Source: Natrialba taiwanensis DSM 12281 (lineage in GTDB: Archaea; Halobacteriota; Halobacteria; Halobacteriales; Natrialbaceae). Taken from it: DNA of 50,265 nt. The stretch is taken from the NCBI RefSeq assembly GCF_000337595.1, contig NZ_AOIL01000048.1:44960-95224 (forward strand), read 5' to 3'. Every line of letters begins with the position of its first letter. Positions within the stretch are counted from its first letter, which is position 1. The translations under genes and the position numbers were made by a program. This document shows, in pieces, positions 20,299 to 28,391 of this stretch. The notes beneath the pieces were generated by a model, which made no database searches, had not been told where the DNA came from, and saw only the letters and a list, made by a program, of their open reading frames with translations.

Positions 20299-20416
20299 TG
20301 CCCGTGGCTTCTGTGTGGCCGTCCAAAACCGTATCGGAAGGCGGCGTGCGATTCCGTGATAGCTGTGACGGGACCGGCGGGAAACGTTTTTTTCGACGCG
20401 GCGGGTTTGTCGACGT

Positions 20417-21625
20417 ATGGACCCGTTCGAGGGGGAGACCGCGGCGGTGTCGGTCGAGTACGAGCCCCGTAGCGTCAAGGATATCCTGGTCGAGATGAAG
20501 GATACGGCGGAGCTGTTGATCGATCTCTCGTACTCGGCCGTCTTGCACCGCAATGACGACCTCGCGCGGGAAGTGCTGCGCTTAGAAGAGCGCATGGACG
20601 TCCTCGAACTGCAGGCGCGGATGAGCCTCATGATGGCGGTTCGAAATCCTGACGATGCGGAGCAACTGGCTCCCGTTCTGGGGATCGTCGCCGCGGCGGG
20701 CGACATCAGCGACGCCGCGGGTGACATCGCGAAGATCATCCTGGAGGAAGTCGGGTTGCCGGAAGCGATGCGGGCGGCACTTCCCGAAGCGACCGAGACG
20801 CTCGTTCGGGGCGTCGTCTCGCCGGACTCCGCGTTCGCCGACCGCACGCTGATGGACATCGATCTGGAGTCCGAGACCGGCGTCCGAGTGATCGCCCTTC
20901 GGCGCGGCAACGAGTGGTTGCTCAATCCCGGCCCGAACACGACGGTCGCGAGCGACGACGTTGCGCTCCTTCGCGGCCCGGATACGTCGATCGAATCGGT
21001 CTACGAGACGCTCACCGGCACGCCCTACGAATCCCCCGCAGTCGACGTTCCGGACATCGACGACCTCGAACGGGCGGTCGACACCATCGTCCACATGAAG
21101 AACCTCTCCGAACTCGCCGTCGATCTGGCTTACAGCAGCGTGCTGTTCGACAGCGAGGCCCTCGCCGAGGAGGTCCGCAATCTGGAGGTCGAAGTCGACG
21201 CGATGGAGTCTCGGTTCGAAGCCTGGACGCTTCGAGCGGCCGCCGACGCCGACGACCCGGTCGTCCTTCGAGGACTCATCCAACTCGGCAACAGCACGGA
21301 GGTAATCAGCGACGCTGCGGTCGACATTAGCGAGGGCGTCCTCCGCGATCTCGATGTTCACCCGGTCGTCCAGATGGCCGTCGAGGAGAGCGACGAGATC
21401 ATCACCCGCGTCCCGGTCGAGTCAGAGAGCACCCTCGACGGCGCGACCGTCGTCAGCGGCGTCCCCGACACCGATTCGACCATGTCGGTGATCGCAATCC
21501 GCCGCCCCGACGAGGGCTGGTTGCTCGTCGGCGACTCTGACGCGACGCTGCGGGCCGGCGACGTGTTGATTTCGAAGGGGACCCGAACGGCCGCGGCGGC
21601 GTTCGACGACCTGTCTCAGGCGTGA
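20417..21625 (+). CDS. Tandem PhoU / TrkA-C (RCK_C) domain protein
   Basis: This 402-residue soluble protein is an internal duplication: a PhoU-like helical bundle (about residues 14-115), an RCK_C/TrkA_C domain (VRVIALRRGNEWLLNPGPNT, about 155-195), then a second PhoU (about 213-320) and a second RCK_C (MSVIAIRRPDEGWLLVGDSDATLRAGD, about 353-395). RCK_C domains bind small ligands and gate ion channels or transporters; no membrane segment is present, so it probably regulates a separate transporter. In other haloarchaea such genes often lie near mgtE; here the mgtE genes are 10 kb away. A T-rich TATA-like box is near 20384-20394. Confidence 0.8.
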   Translation: MDPFEGETAAVSVEYEPRSVKDILVEMKDTAELLIDLSYSAVLHRNDDLAREVLRLEERMDVLELQARMSLMMAVRNPDDAEQLAPVLGIVAAAGDISDAAGDIAKIILEEVGLPEAMRAALPEATETLVRGVVSPDSAFADRTLMDIDLESETGVRVIALRRGNEWLLNPGPNTTVASDDVALLRGPDTSIESVYETLTGTPYESPAVDVPDIDDLERAVDTIVHMKNLSELAVDLAYSSVLFDSEALAEEVRNLEVEVDAMESRFEAWTLRAAADADDPVVLRGLIQLGNSTEVISDAAVDISEGVLRDLDVHPVVQMAVEESDEIITRVPVESESTLDGATVVSGVPDTDSTMSVIAIRRPDEGWLLVGDSDATLRAGDVLISKGTRTAAAAFDDLSQA

Positions 21626-21783
21626 GCCGATCGGGCGAGCTGATAGTTTCAGCCGTGTTGTAACGAACTTCCGGCAAGTCGAAACGACGATCGACGAGGC
21701 AAACGAGAACCAGTCGCGGCAGGTCGATGCAATCGGACTGGAAATTTCGACGCTTGCAGACTCGGAACGGCCGTAGACCACGG

Positions 21784-22248
21784 CTAAACGGGTCCCAGCG
21801 CGGTGACGAGCCACGCGAGACCGATTCCCGCGAGTGCGAGGCCGAGATTCGCACCGGCATTGCCGACCGCGAGCAGCCGATCGCCGCGTTCGTACAACTG
21901 TACCGTTTCGACCGAGAACGACGAAAAGGTCGTGAACGCCCCGCAGAGACCGGTTCCGAGTAACTGCAGGACCGACTCGGTCGCACCCGCAAACATCGCA
22001 AGCGCGAAGGCAAAACTGCCCACGACGTTCACCAGCAGCGTCGGCCAGGGGAATCGGTCGCTCGAGAGCCGTTGATACACGCCGTAGCGCAACACCGCAC
22101 CGATCGCACCGCCGGTTCCCACGATGTGTGCAGGTTCGGGATCGAACGCGACCGCTGCGATACTGACTTCCGGGACGGATACCGACGCGAACGGTCCGCC
22201 GATCGCCGTCCAGAGTTCAGCAAGTGACGCCACGGCGGTCGCGCTCAT
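21784..22248 (-). CDS. crcB: Fluoride ion channel CrcB/Fluc, first subunit
   Basis: This 154-residue membrane protein has four transmembrane helices and the Fluc signatures GGAIGAVLRY, TLLVNVVGSF and GAFTTFSSFSVE (the last contains the phenylalanine box and central sodium site region). Fluc channels export toxic fluoride as dual-topology or paired subunits. About 35 extra residues precede the first helix, which is longer than usual. Its ATG overlaps the stop of the second crcB gene by 4 nt, so it is the downstream gene of the pair. Confidence 0.93.
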   Translation of the reverse strand: MSATAVASLAELWTAIGGPFASVSVPEVSIAAVAFDPEPAHIVGTGGAIGAVLRYGVYQRLSSDRFPWPTLLVNVVGSFAFALAMFAGATESVLQLLGTGLCGAFTTFSSFSVETVQLYERGDRLLAVGNAGANLGLALAGIGLAWLVTALGPV

Positions 22249-22664
22249 ACCGTCTCACCGCCGGTTGTCGCGGCGGCCGGATCGCCGAGTCGGCGGGCGA
22301 GTTCACGGCCGGCGAGGACGCCGGTAAAGCCGAGGCCGTAGTTGCCCAGGACGATGGCGACGAGCAGGAGGGGGGTGGACGCGAGTGCGGACTGGATGGC
22401 GAACGTGCTGTAGGTTGTCAGCGAAGAAAGGAAGCCGGTCGTGAAGACGACTCTCGATTTGCGTGCGACGAGGCCGGTGTATTGGGCTTCGTAGACGAGA
22501 AATCCGAGCACGAAACTGCCGATGACGTTGACGAGCAGGACAGACTGGACGTCGGAGAGCAGGCCCATCGCGAAGTACCGGAGATTCGCGCCGGCGAAGC
22601 CGCCGACGGTGATCAGTGCGAGCGTTTCGAGTCGAACGAGGGGGTGGGGCTGGGATGCTGCCAT
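22245..22664 (-). CDS. crcB: Fluoride ion channel CrcB/Fluc, second subunit
   Basis: This 139-residue four-helix protein has GGFAGANLRY, SVLLVNVIGSFVLGF and GFLSSLTTYSTFAIQ, the Fluc motifs. With its neighbour it probably forms a heterodimeric channel, as tandem crcB pairs do. The ATG at 22664 is chosen because the upstream in-frame extension (to 22730) is occupied by a fluoride-riboswitch fold. It is the first gene of the operon. Confidence 0.93.
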   Translation of the reverse strand: MAASQPHPLVRLETLALITVGGFAGANLRYFAMGLLSDVQSVLLVNVIGSFVLGFLVYEAQYTGLVARKSRVVFTTGFLSSLTTYSTFAIQSALASTPLLLVAIVLGNYGLGFTGVLAGRELARRLGDPAAATTGGETV

Positions 22665-22675
22665 GGCTGCGTAGT

Positions 22676-22735
22676 GGCAGGGACCGTCAGCCGGCGATCG
22701 GTGCCAGCGGTTGGGTCGGGCGGGCCCCATCGCCC
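22676..22735 (-). ncRNA. Fluoride riboswitch (crcB motif) in the crcB leader
   Basis: On the minus strand the RNA begins GGGCGAUGGGGCCCGCCC, nearly identical to the remembered Thermotoga petrophila aptamer start. Helix P1 pairs GGGCG (22731-22735) with CGCCC (22718-22722). The P1 loop GGGGCC (22723-22728) can pair as a pseudoknot with GGUCCC (22680-22685). Helix P3 pairs GCUGGC (22703-22708) with GCCGGC (22690-22695), followed by the conserved CUGA. In the Thermotoga RNA the pseudoknot strands are GAGGCC and GGCCUC, so one position covaries. It lies 12 nt before the crcB start, directly at the predicted transcription start. Confidence 0.88.
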
Positions 22736-22753
22736 GAAGGGGACGGTTACCGC

Positions 22754-22761
22754 GTTTAAAC
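22754..22761 (-). promoter_or_regulatory. TATA-like box for the riboswitch-crcB transcript
   Basis: GTTTAAAC, symmetric on both strands, is centred at 22757-22758. A start 22-27 nt downstream on the minus strand falls at about 22731-22735, exactly where the riboswitch fold begins. Confidence 0.65.
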
Positions 22762-22877
22762 CGTGTCGTGATTCGAACCGTCGTTGCTAGGCGGTCGTTT
22801 GCACAGATTGATGAGCGTTATGACCTGCGAACGTGTCGTCACATCCTGACGGGGGCGGTCGGAAGGAAAAGACCCAA

Positions 22878-22897
22878 GGTTAGACTGGCTCTAAACC
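22878..22897. promoter_or_regulatory. Imperfect inverted repeat before the CDF transporter (candidate operator)
   Basis: GGTTAGA-ctggc-TCTAAACC is an inverted repeat with one bulged base, ending 4 nt before the ATG at 22902. Its look (GGTTAG/CTAAACC) resembles DtxR/SirR-type metal-regulator boxes, which would suit a metal exporter, but the match is only by eye. Confidence 0.4.
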
Positions 22898-22901
22898 AAC
22901 C

Positions 22902-23813
22902 ATGGACAGTGTCGAGGACGAGCGACGCGGGTTCCGACGGGCATCGTGGGTCAACGTCCTCGGCAACGTCGCGAAAATCGCAGTCGAAGGGGCTGCGGGA
23001 CTCGTCTTCGGGAGCGTCGCCCTGCTCGCCGACGCGGCACACTCGATCGCGGATCTCATCGCCAGCGTCGTCGTCTACATCTGGGGACAGAGTTCGTACG
23101 ACGAACCCGACGACACCCACCCCCACGGACACGACCGGATCGAACCGCTGACGGCGCTGTTCGTCGGTGCCGTCATCGCACTCCTCGGATTGAACCTGCT
23201 CTATCGTTCCGTCGAGGGACTGCTCACCGAGGTCGACGTCACCTTCAGCCCGCTGTTGCTCGGCTCGCTCGGCTTCGCGATCGTCGATATGTACCTCGTC
23301 TACCGGTACACGGTCGCGGTCAACGCAGAACTCGACTCGCCCGCCCTCTCGGCGCTGGCGGCGGACTGTCTCAACGACATCTACACGTCGCTGGCCGCCG
23401 TCGTCGGCATCATCGGCGTCGCGTTCGGCCAGCCCCAACTCGACCCCATCGCAGGCGGACTCGTCAGCCTGCTGGTCGTCTACCAGGGCGTCGAAATCGG
23501 TCGCGAAAACGTCGACTACCTCGTCGGTGCCGCCCCGACGCCCGAGAAGCGAACGGCCGTGCTCGACGTGCTCCGATCCCACCCCGACGTGCAGGGCATC
23601 CACGATCTGACCGTCTTCTACGACGGTCCCGTCCTCGAAGTCGAAGTCCACGTCGAGGTCGACGGCGAACTCCCCTTCCGGCGCGCCCACGACATCGAAT
23701 CTGAACTCGTCGATCAGCTCCGCGGACTCGAGGATGTCGGCGACGCGCACGTCCACCTCGACCCGTCCGGCATCGGCGAGTGGAAGGACCAGCCGGACGA
23801 ACTCGAACGGTAA
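22902..23813 (+). CDS. Cation diffusion facilitator (CDF) family metal exporter
   Basis: This 303-residue protein has about six transmembrane helices and a C-terminal cytoplasmic domain (VQGIHDLTVFYDGPVLEVEVHVEVD). Metal ligands are visible as HxxxD in helix 2 (H47, D51 in LADAAHSIAD) and DxxxD in helix 5 (D155, D159 in AADCLNDIY). A His-rich loop segment (DDTHPHGHDR) follows helix 2. CDF proteins export divalent metals by proton antiport; the mixed H/D site does not settle the metal. A candidate metal-operator sits just before the start. Confidence 0.9.
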   Translation: MDSVEDERRGFRRASWVNVLGNVAKIAVEGAAGLVFGSVALLADAAHSIADLIASVVVYIWGQSSYDEPDDTHPHGHDRIEPLTALFVGAVIALLGLNLLYRSVEGLLTEVDVTFSPLLLGSLGFAIVDMYLVYRYTVAVNAELDSPALSALAADCLNDIYTSLAAVVGIIGVAFGQPQLDPIAGGLVSLLVVYQGVEIGRENVDYLVGAAPTPEKRTAVLDVLRSHPDVQGIHDLTVFYDGPVLEVEVHVEVDGELPFRRAHDIESELVDQLRGLEDVGDAHVHLDPSGIGEWKDQPDELER

Positions 23814-23866
23814 TGCCGGAGTGCTGGGACACGAGCTTTTATCCCGTCCGCCGACGGGCTTCCGGT

Positions 23867-24787
23867 ATGGACATCGGTGACGTTCGCGAGGTGACCGCCG
23901 GCGACTGTTCGGACCTGTACTACCTCGATACCGGCATGTACGAGACGGGCGGCTACGGAGCCGTCTATATTCTAAACGATGATCGGCCGGCCATCATCGA
24001 AACCGGCATCGGCACCAACCACGACCTGATCCTCGACGCGCTCGCCGAACTCGACATCGATCCCGCCGATGTCGAGGTCGTCACGATGACGCACATCCAC
24101 CTCGATCACGCAGGCGGCGCTGGCTTTCTCGCGGAGGCCTGCCCGAACGCCGACATCTGTATCCCCGCCGCCGGCGCGAGCCTGCTCGCCGACCCCGGCA
24201 AACTGGTCGCCGGCACGAAAAACGCCGTCGGCGACCAGTGGCAGTTCTACGTCGAGCCGAAACCCATTCCGGAGGACCGAATCGTCGACCTCGAGGACGG
24301 CGACGCGATCGACCTCGGCGACCACGAACTCCGCGTTCACGCCGCGCCCGGCCACGCGTTCCACCAGGTGGTCTTCGAAGACCCCGCGAACGACGCCGTC
24401 TTCACCGGCGACGCCGCCGGCATCTGGATTCCCGATCGCGAGGAAATCGTCGAAACCTCCCCGCCCTCCGATTTCGACCTCGAGCAGTGTCTCGAAGACG
24501 TTGAACTGCTCGCCGAGATCGACCCCGACGTCCTCCTCTATACGCACTTCGGCCCCCGATACGTCGGCGACGACGCCGAACGCGCACTCGAAAACTATGC
24601 GACCGTCCTCACCGAGTGGGTCTCCGCAGTCGAGGCCGCGCGCGCTGAACTCGACGCCGACGAGGACGTGATGGCCCACTTCGCGTCCGCGACCGAGAAG
24701 GGCGAGGCCTGGAACGAGCAGAAAGCAAGCGCCGAGGCGGCGATGAACGTCCGCGGCGTTATCGGCTATCTCGACAACCGAGAGTGA
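23867..24787 (+). CDS. MBL-fold metallo-hydrolase
   Basis: This 306-residue protein has the metallo-beta-lactamase fold motif THIHLDHAGG (HxHxDH) near residue 77, then GHAFHQVV, FTGDAAG and YTHFGP, the remaining metal ligands. The substrate is unknown; the layout is of the glyoxalase II/hydrolase branch. The start MDIGDVREV at 23867 is supported by a TATA-like cttttatcc about 27 nt upstream (23835-23843), suggesting a leaderless mRNA. The stop codon merges with the left end of an inverted-repeat element. Confidence 0.85.
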   Translation: MDIGDVREVTAGDCSDLYYLDTGMYETGGYGAVYILNDDRPAIIETGIGTNHDLILDALAELDIDPADVEVVTMTHIHLDHAGGAGFLAEACPNADICIPAAGASLLADPGKLVAGTKNAVGDQWQFYVEPKPIPEDRIVDLEDGDAIDLGDHELRVHAAPGHAFHQVVFEDPANDAVFTGDAAGIWIPDREEIVETSPPSDFDLEQCLEDVELLAEIDPDVLLYTHFGPRYVGDDAERALENYATVLTEWVSAVEAARAELDADEDVMAHFASATEKGEAWNEQKASAEAAMNVRGVIGYLDNRE

Positions 24788-24896
24788 TACTGCCGGACAG
24801 AACGACATGAAGATCGGTCGCTCCGCTGCGGTCGTCTCTACCGGTGACGGCCGCGAATTCGCAACTGACTTCGCAGTGACTTCTGTCCGACAGTAT
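24787..24896. mobile_element. MITE-like element with 16-bp terminal inverted repeats
   Basis: The left end ATACTGCCGGACAGAA (24787-24802) and the reverse complement of the right end, ATACTGTCGGACAGAA (24881-24896), differ at one base. The 110-bp element has no open frame of note. Its first base is the last base of the upstream gene's TGA stop. Internally there is a perfect palindrome GCGAATTCGC. I see only one copy in this window. Confidence 0.6.
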
Positions 24897-24999
24897 AAAC
24901 ACCCGGCTGCGCGACGGTTCCATCGCTTCGAGTTCAGTTCCCGAATCCGCTCGTTTCCGGGACGGTCGACGCTCGCACCTGAATAAACGAATCGTCGAG

Positions 25000-25013
25000 T
25001 GAAACCAGTTTCA
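25000..25013. promoter_or_regulatory. Palindrome upstream of the first acyl-CoA ligase (candidate operator)
   Basis: TGAAAC-ca-GTTTCA is a perfect 6+6 palindrome. It lies just before a TATA-like cgttttatcgc (25017-25027), which in turn is about 27 nt from the ATG at 25050, so a bound regulator would touch the basal promoter. Confidence 0.4.
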
Positions 25014-25049
25014 TCACGTTTTATCGCACAGGAACGACTCTGAACGGAT

Positions 25050-27092
25050 ATGAACTGGCGGGACACCGAACGCGAGTACGACGACGAGGTGATCGGGACC
25101 ACGACGCTCGGTCGGCTGTTCGAGAACTCGGCAGAACGGAACAGAGACCGGCCTGCCCAGCGATACAAGGGTGGCATCTACGGTCGTTCGCTCACCGGCA
25201 CCGACTCGGACGCCGTGCTTCCGCCGGCCGAACCCGATGCCTTCCGGGCGATTTCCTACGCCGAGATGCGTGACATCGTTCGGAATCTCGCCGCCGGCTT
25301 TCGCGATCTCGGCGTCGAATCCGGCGACCGGGTCGGTATCTTCAGCAACACTCGCATGGAGTGGGCCCAGACCGATTTCGCGCTGCTCGGGGCCGGCGCG
25401 GTCGTCACCACCGTCTACACGAGTTCGTCTCCCGAGCAGGTGTCGTACTTGCTCGACGATCCCGACGCGGACGGCGTCGTCGTCGAGAACCAAGAACTGC
25501 TAGAGCGGGTGCTCGCCGTCGAGGACGAACTCGAACTCGAGTTCATCGTGTCGATCGACGAGTTGCCGGGGGCGGCGTACGACGACCGGGACGACGTGCT
25601 GACGCTCGCGGAGCTTCACGATCGCGGTGCCGCGGTGTTCGACGCCGAGACCTACCGGGAGTGGGTCGACGAACCCGCGATGGACGATCTGGCGAGTCTG
25701 ATCTACACGAGCGGGACGACCGGGCAGCCGAAGGGCGTCCGGCTTACCCACGGCAACTTTCGGGCGAACGTCAATCAGATCCGCAAGCGCTTCGCGCCGC
25801 GGCCGGACAGAGACGCGGACGTGCCGGTTATCGACGCCGAGAGCCAGGCGATGTCGTATCTGCCGCTGGCGCACGTCTTCGAGCGGACGGCGGGGCACTT
25901 CCTGTTGTTCGCAAGCGGTGCCTGTGTCGCCTACGCGGAGAATCCGGATACGCTCCAGGAGGACTTCAGTATCGTTCAGCCGAACACGGCGACCAGCGTC
26001 CCGCGGGTCTACGAGAAGATTTACGATACGATCCGCGAACAGGCGAGCGAGTCGCCGGTCAAAAAGCGTCTCTTCGAGTGGGCGACCGATGTCGGCGTCG
26101 CGTACCAGCGTGCCGACTCGCCCGGCCCCGTGCTCGCGGCAAAGCAGGCCCTTGCGGACAAACTGGTCTTCTCGACGGTTCGCGAGGCACTGGGCGGCGA
26201 AATCGAGAGCCTGATCAGCGGCGGCGGCAGTCTCTCACCCGAACTCTGTCGGCTCTATCACGCGATGGGGCTCCCGATCTTCGAGGGCTACGGCTTGACC
26301 GAAACCTCGCCGGTCATCGCAGTCAATCCGCCGGACGACCCGCGGATCGGGACGATCGGTCCGACGCTGACCGACGTCGACATCTCGATCGACGAGAGCG
26401 TCGTCGACCAGGACGCCTTCGACGATCCGGGGGCAGTCGGCGAACTCCTCGTCCGCGGACCGAACGTCACCGAAGGCTACTGGAATATGCCCGCAGCGAC
26501 CGACCGGGCGTTCACCGAGGCTGTGGCCGATGACGCCGCTGAGACTCTATCTCAGCCCGACGGCGGCGCTATACTCGATACTACGGATGACTCGACCGCC
26601 GAGCAGTGGTTTCGCACCGGCGATGTCGTCCACTTGCGTGGGGACAACTATATCGAGTTCCGCGACCGCGTGAAACAACTGCTCGTCCTCTCGACCGGCA
26701 AGAACGTCGCTCCCGGTCCGCTCGAGGACGCCTTCGCCGCCAGCGAGGTTATTGAGCAGTGCATGGTCGTCGGCGACGGCGAGAAGTTCATCGGCGCGTT
26801 ACTCGTCCCCAACATCGAGCACATCCGGACGTGGGCGGACGAACAGGGCATCGACCTGCCCGACGATACCGACGCGCTCTGCGATGACGAGCGCGTTCAC
26901 GAGTACGTCCAACGGGAGGTCGACCGGGCGAACGACGGCTTCGAAAAACACGAGACGATCAAGCAATTTGAACTCGTTCCGGTCGAGTTCACCGAGGAGA
27001 ACGAGATGTTGACGCCGACGATGAAGAAGAAGCGCCGCGTCATTCTGGACCGCTTCGGGGACCGAGTGGACCGGATCTACGAGGACGCGTGA
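25050..27092 (+). CDS. AMP-forming long-chain acyl-CoA ligase, copy 1
   Basis: This 680-residue enzyme activates a fatty acid with ATP and CoA through an acyl-AMP. It has the AMP-binding signature LIYTSGTTGQPKGV (about residues 217-230), YGLTETSP (about 414-421), RTGDVVHL (about 520) and the C-terminal segment MLTPTMKKKRR holding the adenylation-state lysine region, the pattern of FadD/long-chain ligases. The start MNWRDTEREY is conserved in copy 2. A TATA-like box is 27 nt upstream. It shares long identical DNA blocks with the paralogue at 28392. Confidence 0.9.
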   Translation: MNWRDTEREYDDEVIGTTTLGRLFENSAERNRDRPAQRYKGGIYGRSLTGTDSDAVLPPAEPDAFRAISYAEMRDIVRNLAAGFRDLGVESGDRVGIFSNTRMEWAQTDFALLGAGAVVTTVYTSSSPEQVSYLLDDPDADGVVVENQELLERVLAVEDELELEFIVSIDELPGAAYDDRDDVLTLAELHDRGAAVFDAETYREWVDEPAMDDLASLIYTSGTTGQPKGVRLTHGNFRANVNQIRKRFAPRPDRDADVPVIDAESQAMSYLPLAHVFERTAGHFLLFASGACVAYAENPDTLQEDFSIVQPNTATSVPRVYEKIYDTIREQASESPVKKRLFEWATDVGVAYQRADSPGPVLAAKQALADKLVFSTVREALGGEIESLISGGGSLSPELCRLYHAMGLPIFEGYGLTETSPVIAVNPPDDPRIGTIGPTLTDVDISIDESVVDQDAFDDPGAVGELLVRGPNVTEGYWNMPAATDRAFTEAVADDAAETLSQPDGGAILDTTDDSTAEQWFRTGDVVHLRGDNYIEFRDRVKQLLVLSTGKNVAPGPLEDAFAASEVIEQCMVVGDGEKFIGALLVPNIEHIRTWADEQGIDLPDDTDALCDDERVHEYVQREVDRANDGFEKHETIKQFELVPVEFTEENEMLTPTMKKKRRVILDRFGDRVDRIYEDA

Positions 27093-27149
27093 ATCGGCGG
27101 TTACGACCGTTCGAGTGCCCGTGTCCGTGCCCGTTCCGGCGTCGTGTTA

Positions 27150-28232
27150 TCAGCTAATACGGTCCCGTACGTCCGCCCTGATTCGGTCCATCACCGCCGT
27201 TTCGGTTCCGTCGGGGAACGCCAGATGATGGAAGTCGTTCATGATCCGGATCATCGCTAACGTCTCGTAGAGCGGTTCGGGCGCTGAAACGTTTTCAGCA
27301 CGGGTGGGCGTGGTCGACCGATACCCGGACAGCATTGCATTGCGGACGAGGGTCCGCCGGTCAGAGACATCGGGCAGTCCTGCGAGAAAGGCCCCGCTGT
27401 AGAGGTACGCGGCGAATTCGAAATCGAAGGCCGGCGGTACGGCGAGCGTGTACCCCCAGTCGAGCATCGCGGTAATCTCGCCCGTTTCGGGATCGATGAG
27501 GAGGTTGTGGAGTCCGTGATCGTTTCGCCCCAGGACGGGTTCGAACGGCCCGTCGAGTTCATCGATGCCCGTTTCGACCCACCGGCGGAGTTCGGGTGTG
27601 AGATCCGAAAACCGGGAGTCTGCGTGCCGGTCGAGTTCACGATCGGCGTAGTTGCGCAGTGCGGTTGGCCACGCTTCTCGCGGGGTACCGATGGTCAGGG
27701 TCGCCGGATCTCCGGCAGGCTGGCCGCCGTCGAGTTCGGGGCCGTCGTGGCGGACGTGTCCGAACCGATCGACCGCCGAAACCGCGTGCAGTTCGGCCAG
27801 ATACTCGCCGGTTTCTCGAGCGAGTCGCCGGAGCGAGGCGTCTTCGAATCGGCACACGCGCTCGTAGGCGACTTCCTCGCCGGGCAGTGCGTGCATGAGA
27901 TAAAACGGCGACGGCAGGGTGTCGTGATCGTCGACGACGCCGCAGACCGGCGGAACCGGGATCGACGTGTGAGCGTTGAGAACCGCCTGAATCCGAGACT
28001 CGGTTGGAATCCCCCACGTCTGCCCGTCGGGAGTGGCTTTCAGGTATCCCTCTCGCGTCGCGTTCCCGTCGGTACCTTCTCCGCCGGAGCCGATGATGCG
28101 GTACACGGAACAAAAGCCGCGGTCGACCGCTGTTGCCCGCACGAGTTCTGGTTCCGGCTCCCGTTCGATGGATCGAAGCATCTCTTCGATGGTCGATTCC
28201 GACAACTCTTGCGCCGCTGGACCGTCGCCCAT
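27150..28232 (-). CDS. APH-family (aminoglycoside phosphotransferase-like) kinase
   Basis: This 360-residue protein has the APH/choline-kinase fold: substrate-side hinge FYLMHALPGEE (about 110-120), catalytic segment GRNDHGLHNLLID with Asp238 and Asn243 (usual form HxDxxxxN, here Asn replaces the His), and metal-binding Asp258 in AMLDWGY. It phosphorylates an unknown small molecule; relatives in fatty-acid gene clusters are often annotated as acyl-CoA-dehydrogenase-linked kinases. It is convergent with ligase copy 1 and divergent from copy 2. Confidence 0.75.
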   Translation of the reverse strand: MGDGPAAQELSESTIEEMLRSIEREPEPELVRATAVDRGFCSVYRIIGSGGEGTDGNATREGYLKATPDGQTWGIPTESRIQAVLNAHTSIPVPPVCGVVDDHDTLPSPFYLMHALPGEEVAYERVCRFEDASLRRLARETGEYLAELHAVSAVDRFGHVRHDGPELDGGQPAGDPATLTIGTPREAWPTALRNYADRELDRHADSRFSDLTPELRRWVETGIDELDGPFEPVLGRNDHGLHNLLIDPETGEITAMLDWGYTLAVPPAFDFEFAAYLYSGAFLAGLPDVSDRRTLVRNAMLSGYRSTTPTRAENVSAPEPLYETLAMIRIMNDFHHLAFPDGTETAVMDRIRADVRDRIS

Positions 28233-28378
28233 ACGCGGGATTCCCGAGCTCCCGATAGAACTGTTTCGGTGGTGTGGGTTGATCTCTCACACCACGACTA
28301 TCGTCCGCCGCTTCCACAATAATGTCATAATAAACTGTCCTGGATCCCCTGTACTTTCAAGAGTTCGCCGCCCCACTT

Positions 28379-28391
28379 GGTATAATATACC
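28379..28391. promoter_or_regulatory. Perfect palindrome abutting the start of the second acyl-CoA ligase
   Basis: GGTATA-a-TATACC ends at the base before the ATG at 28392. It is too close to the start codon to serve as the usual TATA box for this gene, so it is more likely a repressor site over the transcription start. No second copy was noticed in the window. Confidence 0.4.

Noticed and set aside
20299-20940. N-terminal extension of the seryl-tRNA synthetase frame by 214 codons
   Set aside because: The extension lies over the promoter and 5' part of the divergent PhoU/RCK_C gene, is Ser/Arg-rich, and the family N-terminus starts at 20298.
27286-27302. Palindrome GCTGAAA-cgt-TTTCAGC inside the APH-type kinase gene
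   Set aside because: It resembles the operator candidate at 25000 but sits well inside a coding region far from any start, so a regulatory role is not supported.
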